Numbered from the stretch's first letter, positions 11,495 through 24,580 are shown. The stretch is 64,000 nt of DNA from Acanthosoma haemorrhoidale (GCA_930367205.1 OV884011.1:104275139-104339138); one strand, 5' to 3'. Translations and numbers: made by a program. Notes: a model not told the origin generated them from the letters alone.

Positions 11495-13022
11495 AAATAT
11501 CGTTAAACTTTGTTTTTTCTTTCATTTGCCTCATCCTTCAGGTATTGACATCTCATATGTTCCAACCCGATATTTTTTATTTTTGACAAGCGCGAATGGA
11601 GATCAGGTTTCATTGAAGTATTAAGCCATCGTTCTGCGTCTAGCTGGTTGCACGACGGTTTTTATTTATATTATATTTATGTATGGTTTAGTGTGCATAA
11701 AACAGATTCAATAAATTTGAAATTTATAAGGTATACTCAACAAAACCTCTAAATGTGCCGATTTACAAATTACAGGAAATAGGGGGGGGGGGGAACGTTA
11801 AAAAAGTCAAGGTGGTTTCGTCCCAGCACAGAATTAATTAATTGCTTAATATTTAAACTTATGATTTTTCTCCCTTCTTATGGACACATTAAATACGGTG
11901 ACGCAATATATATATATATATTTATATGTATAAAAAGATATCCCAAAAAAATGTCCAATATTTCAGGTATTCTTGGAAAGGTAATTTCCTGTTGTGGTTC
12001 CTTAATAAATAAAATGGATTATTGTCGTCATCAAAATAAGAAGTTCCATTTTAACATAAATAATTCTATAATTACAAAAATTCATTGAAATTGTTTTCGC
12101 AGGTGTAACGAAATCATTGATTGGAGTGTGAATCACACTCGACTTTAGTTTTGTTTTGTTTACTCATCAGTTATAATAACAGATGGTTATATTACTAAAA
12201 ACAAAACAAAAAAAAAACAGACCGTGTAGTTGCTTTTGGTGAGACTGGCAGATGTGCGTATGTATTTGTGTTACAACAGCTTTCGCGGAGGCCTCGTGCC
12301 ATTGACGTTCGAGCTTTGACCCAGATCCAACCCTACTATCTCCACCCACTCCTTCAGTCAATTATCAGCCCCATCTCTACTTTTTAAATGGAAACATTTG
12401 TCATTGCCTCAATAACAGTGATTAACTACACGCAGCTAAAGAAGAAAAAAAATATTAGCACTTCAGGACATTTCAAGTTTTTTCAATTTGTTCCAAAACT
12501 ATTTCAAGCACCTACACGTAGATCCTAATAATCACCGCATAGTTTAGTTTTTTCAAATGATAGTGTTTTCGCAAGTTCGAACTTTTGTTACCAGGTACTA
12601 ACAAATGAATTAAGACAATATATAGAAATAATAAAAACGTACTAATAAACATTTACAATCACACCTACTTAAAAAAAATCAAGCAATTAAACATTTAAAG
12701 TATTAAAAATGTTTAAATTACATACAAACAATTATTAGTTACAGGTTATTGGTTAAAAATGTATTTCACGGTTTGATTCGACGTGACCTGACTACCGTTC
12801 AGACACTCATACAATCCGATAATTTATAAATTATAATTTAAGAAATAAAAAAGTTTGATTTTAGAAAGAAAATTAATATTTCCATTTGTCTGTTTGACAA
12901 TTTACTTGAACACATTTCGGTTTTATTCCTTTATTTGTTCTGACTGAGAAAGGCTTATAAGAAAAACCGATTTAATTATCTTTGCGGACAAATGATTTTC
13001 TTGTTTATTGCAAAACATTTGG

Positions 13023-13053
<31 letters not shown>

Positions 13054-15225
13054 GTGAAGGAAAAGGATTAATAATAAAATATAAAATATAAATTTTATAT
13101 ATATATATATACATACATAAATATGGAAGGCACAACCGCATTCCACCTCATTGACATTATTATTATTTATATTATTATAATTATATTGTTTTAGTTTTAA
13201 TTTTTTGTGCCCCCCTTATATACCTTCCACTCCTTGGTGAAAACGCACACTGTCCTATTGGGAATCACACACATAGATTTACAGAGCAGTAAGTGAGAGA
13301 AAAACACACCGTCCATTTAGGGCTTAGAAACTAGAACATCATGTCATGGAGCAGATAGGCTAACAACTATACCTTACAAGAACACTTAACATAATTTTCC
13401 ATTTCCGTTCATAAATTTTTATTCAAGCTATTGTTAAAGAAATTGTGTATTGGTGTATTTTTAGGTGATATAAGGAGGCTCTCCGAACGTCGCTAGTTCG
13501 AGATTAAGTCAAATTTTGAACAGTGTTGACTAATATCAAAAAATTAGTGCACAATATATCGCTTATATTCTTACTTCAAAAGCTGATATAGTATTCCTTC
13601 GCAATGCGTGTATTAACATTTCTATTTCTTGGCAACGATTTTTACGAAAATAACGCTAACAGCTAAACAAATTTCTCAGAACAGTAAAATATGGAGATGG
13701 TGTATTATAGCCTGGTTAACCTTTCCAATCATTGATGATTTATGAAAATCCATCCAATTGTTTTAAGGGAACAATTTTTACTATCCCTATTATGAACCAG
13801 AACGACAAATATACTTCCCTTACAAGGTGTATATTTATGGCAGAATATTATTGTTTTAAATAAAAAAATATTGGGCGATTCCACAGAAACAAATAAACTT
13901 TATTTTTTACATTTCAAAGGTTTGTAATTTAAAGAATATTGTTGTCAGAAAAATGAAATAAAAATTTTATTCGACTGTATAAGGGAAGCGTCATAACGTT
14001 TACAATTACAAAATATTAATAGACAAATACAAAATATATATCTTGTTGTCACATTTATTTATTATCTGTCCGATTTTCATTTACTGTAATAATGTCGGTT
14101 TGAAGTCATAATGAAGTAACGGCTCTTATTAAATTACATTAGGAACATAAAAAGAATTTGTACCTTTTTTTGCCTATTGTATAAACAGATTTTACTCGGT
14201 TACCACTTTACAAGCATTGAGCACCCACACCAGTGACAGTTTTACAACAAATTAGGTTTCTATCGACGTTCTATAAACTAGATCAATTTTCAAAGTAATA
14301 AAAATAATTTTTTTTTAATTAGGGCGTTTGAAGTTCAAAAAAGTTACTGCTATTTCGTGATTTGTTTTTGCCACTCTGTTTTTATATGGAGATTTCGCAA
14401 AAGAGCGAAAAAACGAGGGTTTCTGGCCTCAACCAACAGACTAGCTGATGCGAGTAACGTGTAGCTTCGGCCATGCACTCTAGTGTGACTATAGCAGGAA
14501 TCTGTTATCTATGCGACCTATACAGAAAGTGACACTTTACTCTCGAGTGGGGATTCGCTCGCCTTGGGCTTGAACCATATTCATATGAGAAAATAAACGA
14601 TTGAGAACGAGTCGCACATGGAATGAAATAATTAAGACAAGATCTTCAAAGTCTATACATGTATCTAGTGAGGGTTCATTTGTGAACCTGGACAATAGAA
14701 CAATACTCGTAAGTGTTGTATAAGCCGCCCAGGCCACATGCATGGCTTTATTAAATTGTAAGTAAATGATTGTAAAAAAAAAAGAAAAAAAAGAACACTA
14801 TATGTACTTCATAGAAACATTTTTTACATACATAAAAACATTAGAAACTAAAAATGTTTAATTTTATTTCCTTATCCTTCCTGGCACTGTAAGCTGCTTA
14901 AATAAAACAACATTATAAATGTGAATGAATTGATGAGGAATATCTGGTAGGTGCTCTTCACGATCCCGGGGAAGAAAAATCTACTTCAAGACCTAGGTGA
15001 CTCTGTCCAACTCTTGATTTACCCACCCAAAATATATTGATTGTAATCTTATTTCAACACAACAGAACAATTAGTATTTAATGGATCATACAAATACATT
15101 TTATTCCACTTCTTCATACGTGGAAACGTTGATAGAGTAAAGTATTTCCTGTAAGAATGAAGTCTGATTGATTACTATCCCCCTTCACTATGTATATGTG
15201 TATGTATTAATAGCCGATAGACGGC
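11495..15225. other. Intergenic, AT-rich, with homopolymers
   Basis: Contains a G12 run (11782-11793), a 25-nt poly(A) run (13029-13053) and a short (TA)n tract near 13096-13112. At 12220-12387 a plus-strand frame of 54 codons (RVVAFGETGRCAYVFVLQQL and onward, ending at TAA) is GC-richer than its surroundings. It follows a CAG but has an A-rich, not pyrimidine-rich, upstream tract, so it is at best a weak exon candidate. No other gene is seen. Confidence 0.4.
13029..13053. repeat. A25 homopolymer
   Basis: Twenty-five consecutive A. It could be a retroelement tail, but no recognisable element lies immediately upstream on the plus strand. Confidence 0.9.
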
Positions 15226-15460
15226 ACTACTACATACTACACAGCCGCCCATTGAGTCTGGCGGAGGTAATGACCGGCTGTAGTAGCCTGCGCGCGCAGT
15301 CGCTCGATACCTTGACCCGCCTCTGCCGTTCCCTCTCGTCTTCTCTTTTGATTCATTCCATCTCTCTCTGTTAAAGCCTGCCGGCCTGAGATTACTAGTA
15401 TTCCACAAAGCAGGCTCTTAATATTTGTACCGCCTTCCCTGCTAATTTTCACAACCCCAC
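15226..15460. other. GC-rich island, possible promoter or non-coding first exon
   Basis: About 230 bp of clearly higher GC content with clustered CpG (including a GCGCGCGC-like core near 15290) in an otherwise AT-rich stretch. Open frames exist on both strands, but none shows family motifs. The position, 3.9 kb upstream of the candidate exon at 19136-19237, would suit a promoter or leader exon, or it could be an unrecognised repeat. Confidence 0.3.
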
Positions 15461-17285
15461 ACGAAAGGTTTAGTCAATATACTATTGTTGAGGGATTACT
15501 TTAAAATTGTTAAAGAATGTCGGTTAGTTCAAATCCGGTCCACTCTAATAACGGAGGACCACTACCGTATATTATTCTTGTCTTATATTACGTAGAAATT
15601 TACCCTTATTTAGTTTATTAAGACGTTATACCCGTATATCGAAAACAAGTTTGCTATTACAAGAGCATCCACTGAGGGACTCCAATTAGGGCAAATGACT
15701 TTTTTTTTTTTTCATTTTCTGATTAAGCTTCAAAAAGTTTATAAGTGCCATTAGTAAGTAGTGTGAGCATGGTTCGGGGAGCTAGCGTGTAGGTACTCCT
15801 CAACCCCGGTGGGGGATACTATTTAAAGTACCTAGCTGAGGAGTCTTGATGCTTGATGGCAATTGTCTCGATATCAGTTGCTTGAGGCCTATTCTGTCGA
15901 ACTAGGAACATGCCCCCATTAAAAATGCTGCTGAAGTCAGGCTGACAGGTTCAATTAGTTCTGGAAGCTGTTCACAGCTTGATTAAAAAAGTATACATGA
16001 TCTTGAGCATATGATGACTATTTTCGCCACTTAAGGAGTAAGGTACATTTGTTTGAAGAAAATAGTAAAACTCTTCTGAAAACTCATTTTGTCAATTTCT
16101 CACCAACGTTTATATGTCTGCTCCTACGAATCGCAATGAAAAGCAACGCTGTACACAATATTAATCATTATTCTTATCCAATTGTGAGTTGATAAAAACC
16201 TACATATCATACAAGTACACAACCTTCCTATCACGGAACTAAAGGTTGACCACTAAAGCGTCTATGTGGAAATCTCAAGGGTAAGTAGTATTTAAATGAA
16301 TTTTAAGTTATTCGTTAGGAAATATACTTATAAATTCTGATCCAACTCTGTGGCGATCATCAAGCTTACAAGCTAACTGGGTGCCATGCTGACTAATAGG
16401 TCAATGTCGGTGATGATGTCTTAGGCTCAAGGATGTAAGTGCTCATCGCATCGTCATTAACCTTGGCTTTGTTTTGTCCGTTCCAACATATTCACTAGTA
16501 AATTTGGCACGTCTTATGTTCGTTATCTTACATTCAAAGATTCAAGGCTTTTTTATTTTTTTTTTTAGGGGGGGTTGATTATAAGTTGCCGAGCCTGAAG
16601 TGAAAGTCTACATTAAAAACATTCATTGGTCAACCATTGATAATTGTCTTGTTTATCTAAACTTTTGTAGGCAGTTTGGCACATGTTAAAAATCACCTCG
16701 CACTAAGCTGTGTGTGTTATGCTTAGTAATTATGATTTAATTAAAAACCCCTTGGTTAAAGCACGAGGAAAATACGATAACTTTCGAAAAATTTCAAAGA
16801 TATTCCTAAAACTTACGTTTTGGGAGCTAACAATATAAATCGCGTATTCATTATTGTTTGATACTATCGGAACACTTCAACAGATTTTTGAAGCAATATT
16901 TTAACCAATGTACATATCTTTTATTTTTCAATAAACTATTTTCGGTCAAAAATAAGTTTTCCACAGACACAAGCTATTAACAAAATGACAATGACATTAA
17001 CTGCATGGAAAAACGGAAGGCACAGTTACAGTTCACTTTGTCTCTGCCAATTTTGTTATAATTAGCCTAATAAAATTTTATTTGTGCTTGGGGGAAATAA
17101 AAAACACAGCGCATGCCCAATCATAATTAACTAAAATAATTAATATTGTACAGTTTATTTTAGTTCTACTGAATATAAACTTTATAGGAACTGTGCCACC
17201 GGAAGTCCCGTGCCTACTCGCACTGTGTATCTGCAGAACCGTACTTTGACATTCTTAATACTTTATGTTATAAACATGCTATAAA

Positions 17286-17338
17286 CACATCCTATTTTAT
17301 AAGTTTGAGAGCTAAGGGAAAAAAAAAAAAAAAAAAAA
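17286..17338 (+). repeat. Dispersed repeat copy 1 with poly(A) tail
   Basis: The core, CACATCCTATTTTATAAG then TTTGAGAGCTAAGGG, is followed by about 20 A. It is repeated almost exactly at 17480-17548 and, with small insertions, at 33364-33434. Retroposon-like 3' ends are a possible explanation. Confidence 0.8.
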
Positions 17339-17479
17339 TGTTATAAAATTGCACCCTCGGTAGACTCTCACTACCTTCCTGATTCCACCCGCCTCCTTTA
17401 GGCATTCCACACCCTATATCCTTCTCATACATCCTTCAAATGGGGGACTCCCCTTAGTGAAAGGCACTCATTAACCCAA

Positions 17480-17548
17480 AATAATTCTCCTTTATTTTTC
17501 CCACATCCTATTTTATAAGTTTGAGAGCTAAGGGAAAAAAAAAAAAAA
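17480..17548 (+). repeat. Dispersed repeat copy 2 with poly(A) tail
   Basis: Shares the core of copy 1 and also an upstream extension (AATAATTCTCCTTTATTTTT) found in the 33-kb copy but not in copy 1. It ends in about 14 A followed by GTTATAAAATTG, as in copy 1. Spacing to copy 1 is 215-221 bp. Confidence 0.8.
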
Positions 17549-19135
17549 GTTATAAAATTGATAGTCTTTCCATAACTGATAATTTCTTCTTTATTCAAAT
17601 AGCGCTATTGGCTGCTCTAAGCCGTCATCATGAGTTATCTCTGCAACAAAATAGAAAGTCAAATGATGAAAAAACTATTACCTGCCCATATGGAGACAAA
17701 CTAATTACGTAACAATAGCTACAGTCATTTAGTAAAATATAAAATATATTCCACTAAATGTGGTGAAATGTACTTAGTTTGAAATTGTCCTTCTATTCTA
17801 CTACAATTTAAAATTCAAAATACAACACCTATGGAGTAAATTCATAAAACAAAATTAAAAAATATGAAATAACCGTTAAAACCATAAAATATTTGTCAAC
17901 AAGTTGTATGATTATAAAAACCTACTTAAAATATTCATCAATCATATGTCTATTCGGACAATTGGTTATGTGAGATATATATAACTCATCTAAAACACTT
18001 TTATCTTTTAACCAGGGCTGCTATATTCACGCTCCTAGGATTTAGGATTGATGAATAGTATAGGTAGGTTGTCCTTCAATCTTAAATTTCCCCTATCCGA
18101 TGTCAGTTACGAGTTACGTAAGTTTTTTATTTGACTTAAAAACTCCATTGTAGTATTAATAATTACTCTTAAATATACATCCCTTATGCAATTTTTGTTT
18201 ATTAATATATTGCATATATTTATATTTTATCTACATTTTGCTATTTACATTTCATTATAAAATAAAATATAGAACTGTTCTGTTCAGAGATCATTTTTCG
18301 TTACATTTAATGTGGCCCTAATCATGATGAAATACACTAAACTCTGAACCTTAAATATCATCTGAGTTGTGGCCTGAGAAATAATAAAATTATGAGTCGA
18401 GACTTTATTTATTTTTTTTAAAATTTATATCTAATATTGATTGAAATATGTTTAAGACTAGTTCCTTGTACCCATTTGAAAGGAGAGCCTCTTCCATCTA
18501 GCTTAGAAATTATTTCTTGTCAATAATATTTTTTCGATTTTGTAGCAGATATGAACAATTAATTTGACGAGGGTACTTTTCAATTATTAGGCTCATTTCG
18601 ATTAGGCGGAATTAATGAATACATAAATTTCATTAGGCTATACCTTCCGATCTGTAATATCCTTTTGTAAGTATCTAATATGGTCTGTATGATACTTGTT
18701 ACTTTTAAAAGCTTTTTTCTATTGTTCAGTACTGGGAGAAAAAAAAATGGAAATTAACGAAATGAAATTGAGAATATTATGTTGATTTCAATTATTGATG
18801 AGATAATGATTTGCATATTGCTTTAGTAAACAATTAGCATACGAACATTATTTTTCCTCTTTTTTAAAATACCCATTCAGATGAAGTGAATTTCATTTGA
18901 AACTCAATAATATCAGGGTATTTTTTCTTTGGCTATTAGCTATTTATGATTATAGGATCAATAACACAACCAAAAATGACAAAATCAATTTCAAAATTTT
19001 TCTGGATCTTTGCGATGCACATAAGTAACTGAAGGGCTCGCACATAACAGAAATACCTTTTCTACAAGGGTGTATTTGTCATAGATTGTTTTATTGCTTT
19101 ATTATGAAATATATTATTGGATGTATGTTTGGCAG

Positions 19136-19237
19136 GAGAAGGGGACGAGCTGATGAGCTGACGGTGACCCGATGGTGACGTCAGGGCTCGGAACCCAGCG
19201 GCCGACTACCAGCATGCTCTGCTGCGGACGGAAGAAG
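19136..19237 (+). CDS. Candidate first coding exon, starting Met-Leu-Cys-Cys
   Basis: A possible acceptor (TTGGCAG, ending 19135) precedes a GC-rich segment with no open frame until ATG at 19214. That ATG opens eight codons, MLCCGRKK, that end exactly at the donor GTAAGC (19238), in phase 0. A perfect TGACGTCA palindrome (CRE consensus) lies at 19176-19183, so the segment could instead be a promoter-proximal first exon. An N terminus with two cysteines followed by basic residues resembles palmitoylated N termini such as GAP-43 (MLCC). The parent protein is not identified and no downstream exon is recognised. It may be an alternative start exon of a gene that continues to the right. Confidence 0.4.
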
Positions 19238-19239
19238 GT

Positions 19240-20880
19240 AAGCGGTTTTGCATATTTATTTCGTTGTTTATTAGTTAATACTACGTTTGTAAAATAACTG
19301 AAGACAGGCTGTATAGTAGAATGTTTCGCACAGTGGTAGTATTGTTTCCAGTAGTTTTCCTGTGTATGGGGCCATTATGTTGGACCTCTAAACTGTAGGT
19401 AACAAGGTAACCTTAACAGGCAGAATGGAAGAGGAACATAAAAGAAAGAGAATTCATTTTTATCATAAATATTGGATAACATCACCAGGACTGTCTTTAT
19501 AACAAGTTGTAACTCTATTAGGAAAGGTCTGATCCAGAAAAGGGAGAATAATATTACGCCTAATTGAATTCACAACCATAAAATAGTCACGAGATTCACA
19601 TAGTTCCATTTTACCTAGGAGAGCTGTATTTTTTCCGAAACTGTCCCAATAAACTTCTTTAACATTCATATTTCGTAGGGATTATTTGTCTACTGACAGG
19701 GAGTAGTTGATACAATAGAGATTTGACTACTGGAGTTCAAATCTCCTGAAGAGTATAAATGAAGAATCCGATAGAAGCTAGTATCATAGTGTTCTGTAAA
19801 CTAATAAATAAAAGTTTTTTACATTTTGTTTGTGGTTTATAGATTTGCCATTGTCAATGAGTACAAATGTTATCATGCATAAATGTAGTTAGCCTGTGAC
19901 AGTAATCTGTACACAGATGATAAAGTCCCCTTAGACTAGGCCGTGGAACGCTGCAGACCCTGTGCGGTTAAAAAGAGGACTATTCTTAATTGCAGTCCAA
20001 TCCCGATGTGGCAGTTTCTATTATCCCGCTAATGACTGGGGACTCCTATATTCCCATCGGCCACTGCTGGTATTCCGCTTCATATGCCTGGCTGTTCCAA
20101 GTGCCTGCTTGGGGTTCGCGTTAATGATTTGCAATATGTTCTGTCACATCAACATCAATTCAATATTAACATCAATATTCAGGGTTCGGAGGAGTTGAGA
20201 CATTGGACAATGAAGTAAAAGCTCACAGATGGGCATAGGCCGTTTGTGAAAAATGGAGAATTAACATGAATTAGTTGATCATTAAAAAAAAAAAATCTTT
20301 ATCGACTAAAATTTCTTTACATCCATTAAGAATTTAATTGTATTTAAAAAAAATATAGATAAACAAAGAAGAGGACAGCATAAAGAGCTTAACATTTATT
20401 AAGTGATAGTGAAAAAATACTCTAATTTCTCACTCAAAATTAGCTCATTTCATTTATTAAACAACCACGGATACTAAAAATCGCGTTTCCAACAAACAGA
20501 AAGAGTTGTAATTGCAATAACGGCAAATAATAACTAATGAAATCGGTTGAAACGTATTAAATAAGCCATTTATATTGATAGCTTTTAAAACTGTATTTCA
20601 AAATAAAAATCAATAAATATATTTATTTGGACGAATACGTTAGTATATTATTTTTAAAAAGGATAAAAAAATAATAATAATTATAAGGTCTTGATATATC
20701 CTTGGCTAAGTCTCTGCTGGCTCATAAGTTGGCCTAGATAGAGACAGAACCTGAAGAAGAACCCTAATAATTTAAAACTAGTAAATTGGTACATGTAAGA
20801 TGGGATAAATATTAAAAAATAAAAAACGTAAAAACGTTTCATTTTACATAGGAGAGGGGATAAATTCATTCTTCTAGAAT
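19240..20880. other. Intergenic or intronic; nothing assigned
   Basis: A GC-richer patch near 19930-20160 has short open frames in all three plus frames but no recognised motif. The remainder is AT-rich with stops throughout. Confidence 0.4.
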
Positions 20881-21790
20881 TTCAGGGTGTTTAACAGGGC
20901 GGGAGAGTTGACCTCCCATGTTATCGTTTTTTGTTTTTTTATTCTCACGTGGAGACTCGTGACCGAGAGGGTGATGGGTAAGAATGAAGGATTCAGATCT
21001 GTACAACTCCAACACCCCATTTGGCAATGTAAACAGTTGGTTATAGGTGCGGTTGGTTTAAGGGAGGCAGGTTCTTTTCCAGATGGCTTGGATTTGATAG
21101 ACATCTGTGTGGATGACGTTACCCGTATTTATTTTGGGATTAGGTTAGGATTAGTGGCTTGCCAGGCACTACTTGGATTGGATAGGATCTCGTAGAAATG
21201 CTCTTAGTTAATAATGGAGTCTGGTAAAAGAAGGAGCGGGTACATTCGAGGAATGGATAAGAGAGAGAGGCAAAGCAGTACCGGGATATGGTCTGACGGA
21301 AGGTGATCAAGACGGGTTGTTGATTTGCATTCATGTTAAACTGTAGTTACATGTGGTTACATAAAGAAGTTGAGGAGCCCGAGGCCTATGAGACTCTGCG
21401 GACCAATATGTTCGAGAAAATCGTGAAAAGAAGGGACAACATTTAGAAGTTACTGGAATCTGTCAGGGTGGGCCTCTGTAGCTGGTCGTTTCCGAATCCT
21501 ACCGAAGGCGCAAGAATCCTGTGAGGAAATGATTTCTAATAGAGTTAAAGAGGGGAAGCAACATGTACTCGGAGAGCTACGAGTTTTTGATAGTTAGGTT
21601 GTGTCAAACACCACTCGTTTGTTTTACAAGAAATAGCTTTAAAGAATTGATGCAGTTTAAGAGCTGAGTGATTGAATTATTGATGTGATCCAGGTGGAGA
21701 GAATCCAGTCTGCCGGATGTGCTGGTTACGTACTAACGGTAATGTATATGTATAAGTTGGAGGGTATTTCATGTCCGAGGACTCTGCGCC
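20881..21790. other. GC-richer block of unknown origin
   Basis: About 900 bp with base composition unlike its AT-rich flanks. The longest frame is 102 codons (20887-21195, plus), overlapped by 64-76-codon frames on the minus strand; none shows a domain I recognise. A patch at about 53320-53400 shares a GATGCAGTTTAA-type stretch and similar composition. An ancient retrotransposon or other mobile piece is the likeliest source, but this is unproven. Confidence 0.3.
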
Positions 21791-22198
21791 GGCCCCACTA
21801 CAGTTAATCTCATACTAAGCCAGCAAGACTTACCCGCCTTACAGGCTTATTGTACGCTTTAAACCACAGACGCCCTTCCGCTATCGTTTTAATTACACAT
21901 TCCCTTCTAACCGTCTTTGTTTGCTTTAGTTGTTATAATATTTAAAAAACTTACTATTTGATCCATAGATTATTGTCTTGCCATTTTTTTTTTTTATCAA
22001 ACAATCAATTGTGTATTTATTTTTTAAAAAATAACATAATATAACGAAATGAAGTCAGAATAAGTAATGAAATAATATTGAGAGACAATTTCTACAACTG
22101 TTTCGTAAAGACTTATTAAATGATTATTATTAAAAACTACTCTGTAAGTTTGAATTAAGTAATATATATGTATATCGCAGGGAGATAGTCGAATCCGC

Positions 22199-22320
22199 CA
22201 TTTGCTCAAATGACTAGACACACGGCAAAAATTCAATGATTTGACCATACGATTAGACGTTTGCTCAAATGCCTAGACACTTAATCATACGCCTAGCTAG
22301 CCGTCTGATAAAACTTCGGA
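22199..22320. repeat. Imperfect 60-bp tandem duplication
   Basis: The stretch TTTGCTCAAATGACTAGACAC beginning about 22200 recurs with one mismatch exactly 60 bp later at about 22260 (TTTGCTCAAATGCCTAGACAC). The following bases also echo each other (CATACGATTAGACG and CATACGCCTAG). Confidence 0.7.
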
Positions 22321-22639
22321 CACCGTTTAGTCAGTTGGTCAAACAAAATAAAAACACAACTATAATCCTTTTATCTCATACTTTTGCCTATTTACTGTTT
22401 GTTTGTTAATTCAATTTCTTTTTTGGTTTTGTTTGACGGTCAGGGCTTTGCTGAATGGAGTACTATCCGCCTTCACTATAATCGCTGTCATGAAATTAAA
22501 CACTAGGAATGAAGAGGCTACTTGGCGTGGTGTTGCCGCATACGGGCGGCTAATCACTAATTTGCTTATTGCTTGATGACTGACATTATCGAAGTACGTG
22601 GTTAAAAGAGAAGTAGTCCACAAAGCGGCAACAGGGCTT

Positions 22640-23560
22640 GACATGTACTGCGGGTTCTCAAGCTTATAATTTTGCGGTCATTGGCGTAAGCCAGACGAGT
22701 GTAATTCTTAGGTACCATAACTTCTGATCTTAGTTCTGTATTTCAACAGAGCAGAGTCGAGAAGAACGATAAATTTAAGAGACCTCAGGTCATCCTTGGT
22801 GGTTGCCGATGATCGTCTCAAATTCTTGAGATATTTGTTTGGACGTCTAGACTACATTGTGGGTATTTTTTATAAAGACTAAGATTTGAAAGATTCAGTC
22901 CCCTGCTGCCTCAAATTTCGTCCGATGCATTGCTGATGTATTTCTCTTTGTCCGGTCGAAAGCTTTGCTCAGATACACTAAACAGTAGCTTATCTCTATT
23001 CGTTTTTCGATAATCTATTCGGCTATTTGCCGCCTTAACAAAATAAGGTTTTGTGTTGATCTGTTGCTGCATATACTTATGTAGTTTATAGCAGTGTGCA
23101 ACAATAGGGTCATTTCATGAACATTAATTTAGTATGCGCTCTACATTGTCATTGAGGGTCTACTTTCCATTTGTACCTACTACATCATGCCAGCCTTCCG
23201 ATGTTTCCCGACTCGTCCATTAAAAACCTCCCATTATTATGAGCGTGCAATCTGAGTCATCTATGATTTTTCGATTTTTAGAGCATCGTGGAAAATATCT
23301 ATTAGATTCCCATCTTCATCGGGCCCTTGTACAATGAATGATAGGCTCTAGATGTTTTCTATCTTGATCAAGGTGCATTGGCAATTAGTCCGCTATTAAC
23401 TGGTTTCTTGTCCATGTCCTTAAACATTTTAAGAAATGTGCAGCTGACATCTCCAGCTGTTCTCTCAAACCTTGCCATTTCTGAGTAATAGGTCAGATAA
23501 TTTTCGAGAACAGCAGATTTCTTTGTCTCGGTGATTCCGAGAGAGTTCACTTAGCTGTTT
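22640..23560 (-). mobile_element. RTE-like LINE remnant (endonuclease plus RT traces)
   Basis: Read on the minus strand, decayed frames fit the order of an RTE-type LINE. There is an endonuclease stretch with KPVNSGLIANAP near 23400 and IIMGGF near 23240 (usual form IIMGDFN). RT traces follow: FDRTKRNT near 22960, a FETIIGNHQG block near 22800 (usual form F...G.RQGDPLSP) and LAYANDRKIISL near 22690 (usual form AYADD). Many stops and frameshifts and a lost second catalytic Asp make it dead. The clade is judged from motif order only; no ends were found. Confidence 0.5.
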
Positions 23561-24580
23561 TTTTTATCTCCCCCACCAGTTAGTTCATTCTCCTTTCTTC
23601 CGTTCCTCGTTCCGAATCGAATTAACCCTTTTCCTTACCGGATTTGATTCTAAAGTATGCGTCTAGGTTTGGAAATTTCTCGGCTTGTAATATAGTGGAT
23701 CTAAGGATGGCGAGTTACCGACCCACCGTTTCCAAAGCCTGGTAGTAATAAAATAAATATTTTTAATGGGCACAAGATTCAAAGCTTCTTTATTTATTTA
23801 ATATATTACAAATGATAACAAATGTCGATTATAAAGATCATTTTTACCCAACAACTGAGGTTTCAGTCTGCCACCATTGTGGCTTTTGGTATTTTCAGTT
23901 TCTACTTAACCTTCGTCAATTCTTCTGTATTCATTTAAAGAATAATTACCTACTATTTATTATTCATTAACGGTTCATTTGTAGTTTGTATTTTAATTGT
24001 ACGATCTCTTTTTTTTTTATTGATTATGTATCCTAATAATCTTCACTAAATTCTTCATAAATTCAACCTCATTCATACAGAGTAGGAATGATATTCCTCC
24101 GTTGTTGGCTGAAACATGCAAAATTTATTTATTTATATGATAGCTTCTTTAATGAAAATAATTTACATTACTTCATCGTACTGGGAAAAGTTTGATTGGT
24201 CCTTAAACCTTGAAAACTCCAGTGTCATTGCGACTATTAGCTCTAGAACTGGCTGGCTGGAAGACTGGAAGCAACTTGCTGTTAAAGTACTAAATAATCT
24301 GTTAGTGTCTTGGCCAAGCCTCCGGGATTACTGCGGGAACCGGGAACCCTGCCAACGCCCTGTACACGCCCGTTGTCAACCTTATTTATTGGACTTCTAC
24401 TAGATATTGTAGGCAGTGAGGGTTTCTGTAAAAGGGTAATGGGGCTCTGTAACTTATCTAATTAAATAATATTCATATTTTACTAATAGATCATCCATCT
24501 AGAAAGGTCGTTTTAAAGTTGATATTGAACAAATCAATTATTGTAGAAAGTGGGGAGACTCCTCCCACTAACTCTTATAT

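Larger units (their letters stand above)
15461..19135. other. Intergenic or intronic; dispersed repeats only
   Basis: No protein homology seen. It holds two copies of a dispersed repeat (17286-17338 and 17480-17548). A short block at 15785-15850 resembles one at 14945-15005 in base pattern (shared elements such as GTAGGT, CTC, CCGG and CCTAG). Confidence 0.4.

Noticed and set aside
15168..15452. Overlapping 68-77-codon frames on both strands
   Set aside because: They come from the GC-rich island lacking stops; no conserved motif on either strand.
15480..15550. AGTTCAAATCCGGT as a tRNA B box
   Set aside because: No A box at the right distance and no acceptor stem.
19680..19760. Possible tRNA: GGAGTTCAAATCTCC looks like a T arm
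   Set aside because: The upstream acceptor and D arms do not pair with the downstream sequence, so no cloverleaf forms.
20887..21195. 102-codon open frame
   Set aside because: No domain, no splice or start support, and overlapping frames on the other strand are nearly as long; kept only as part of an unknown GC-richer block.
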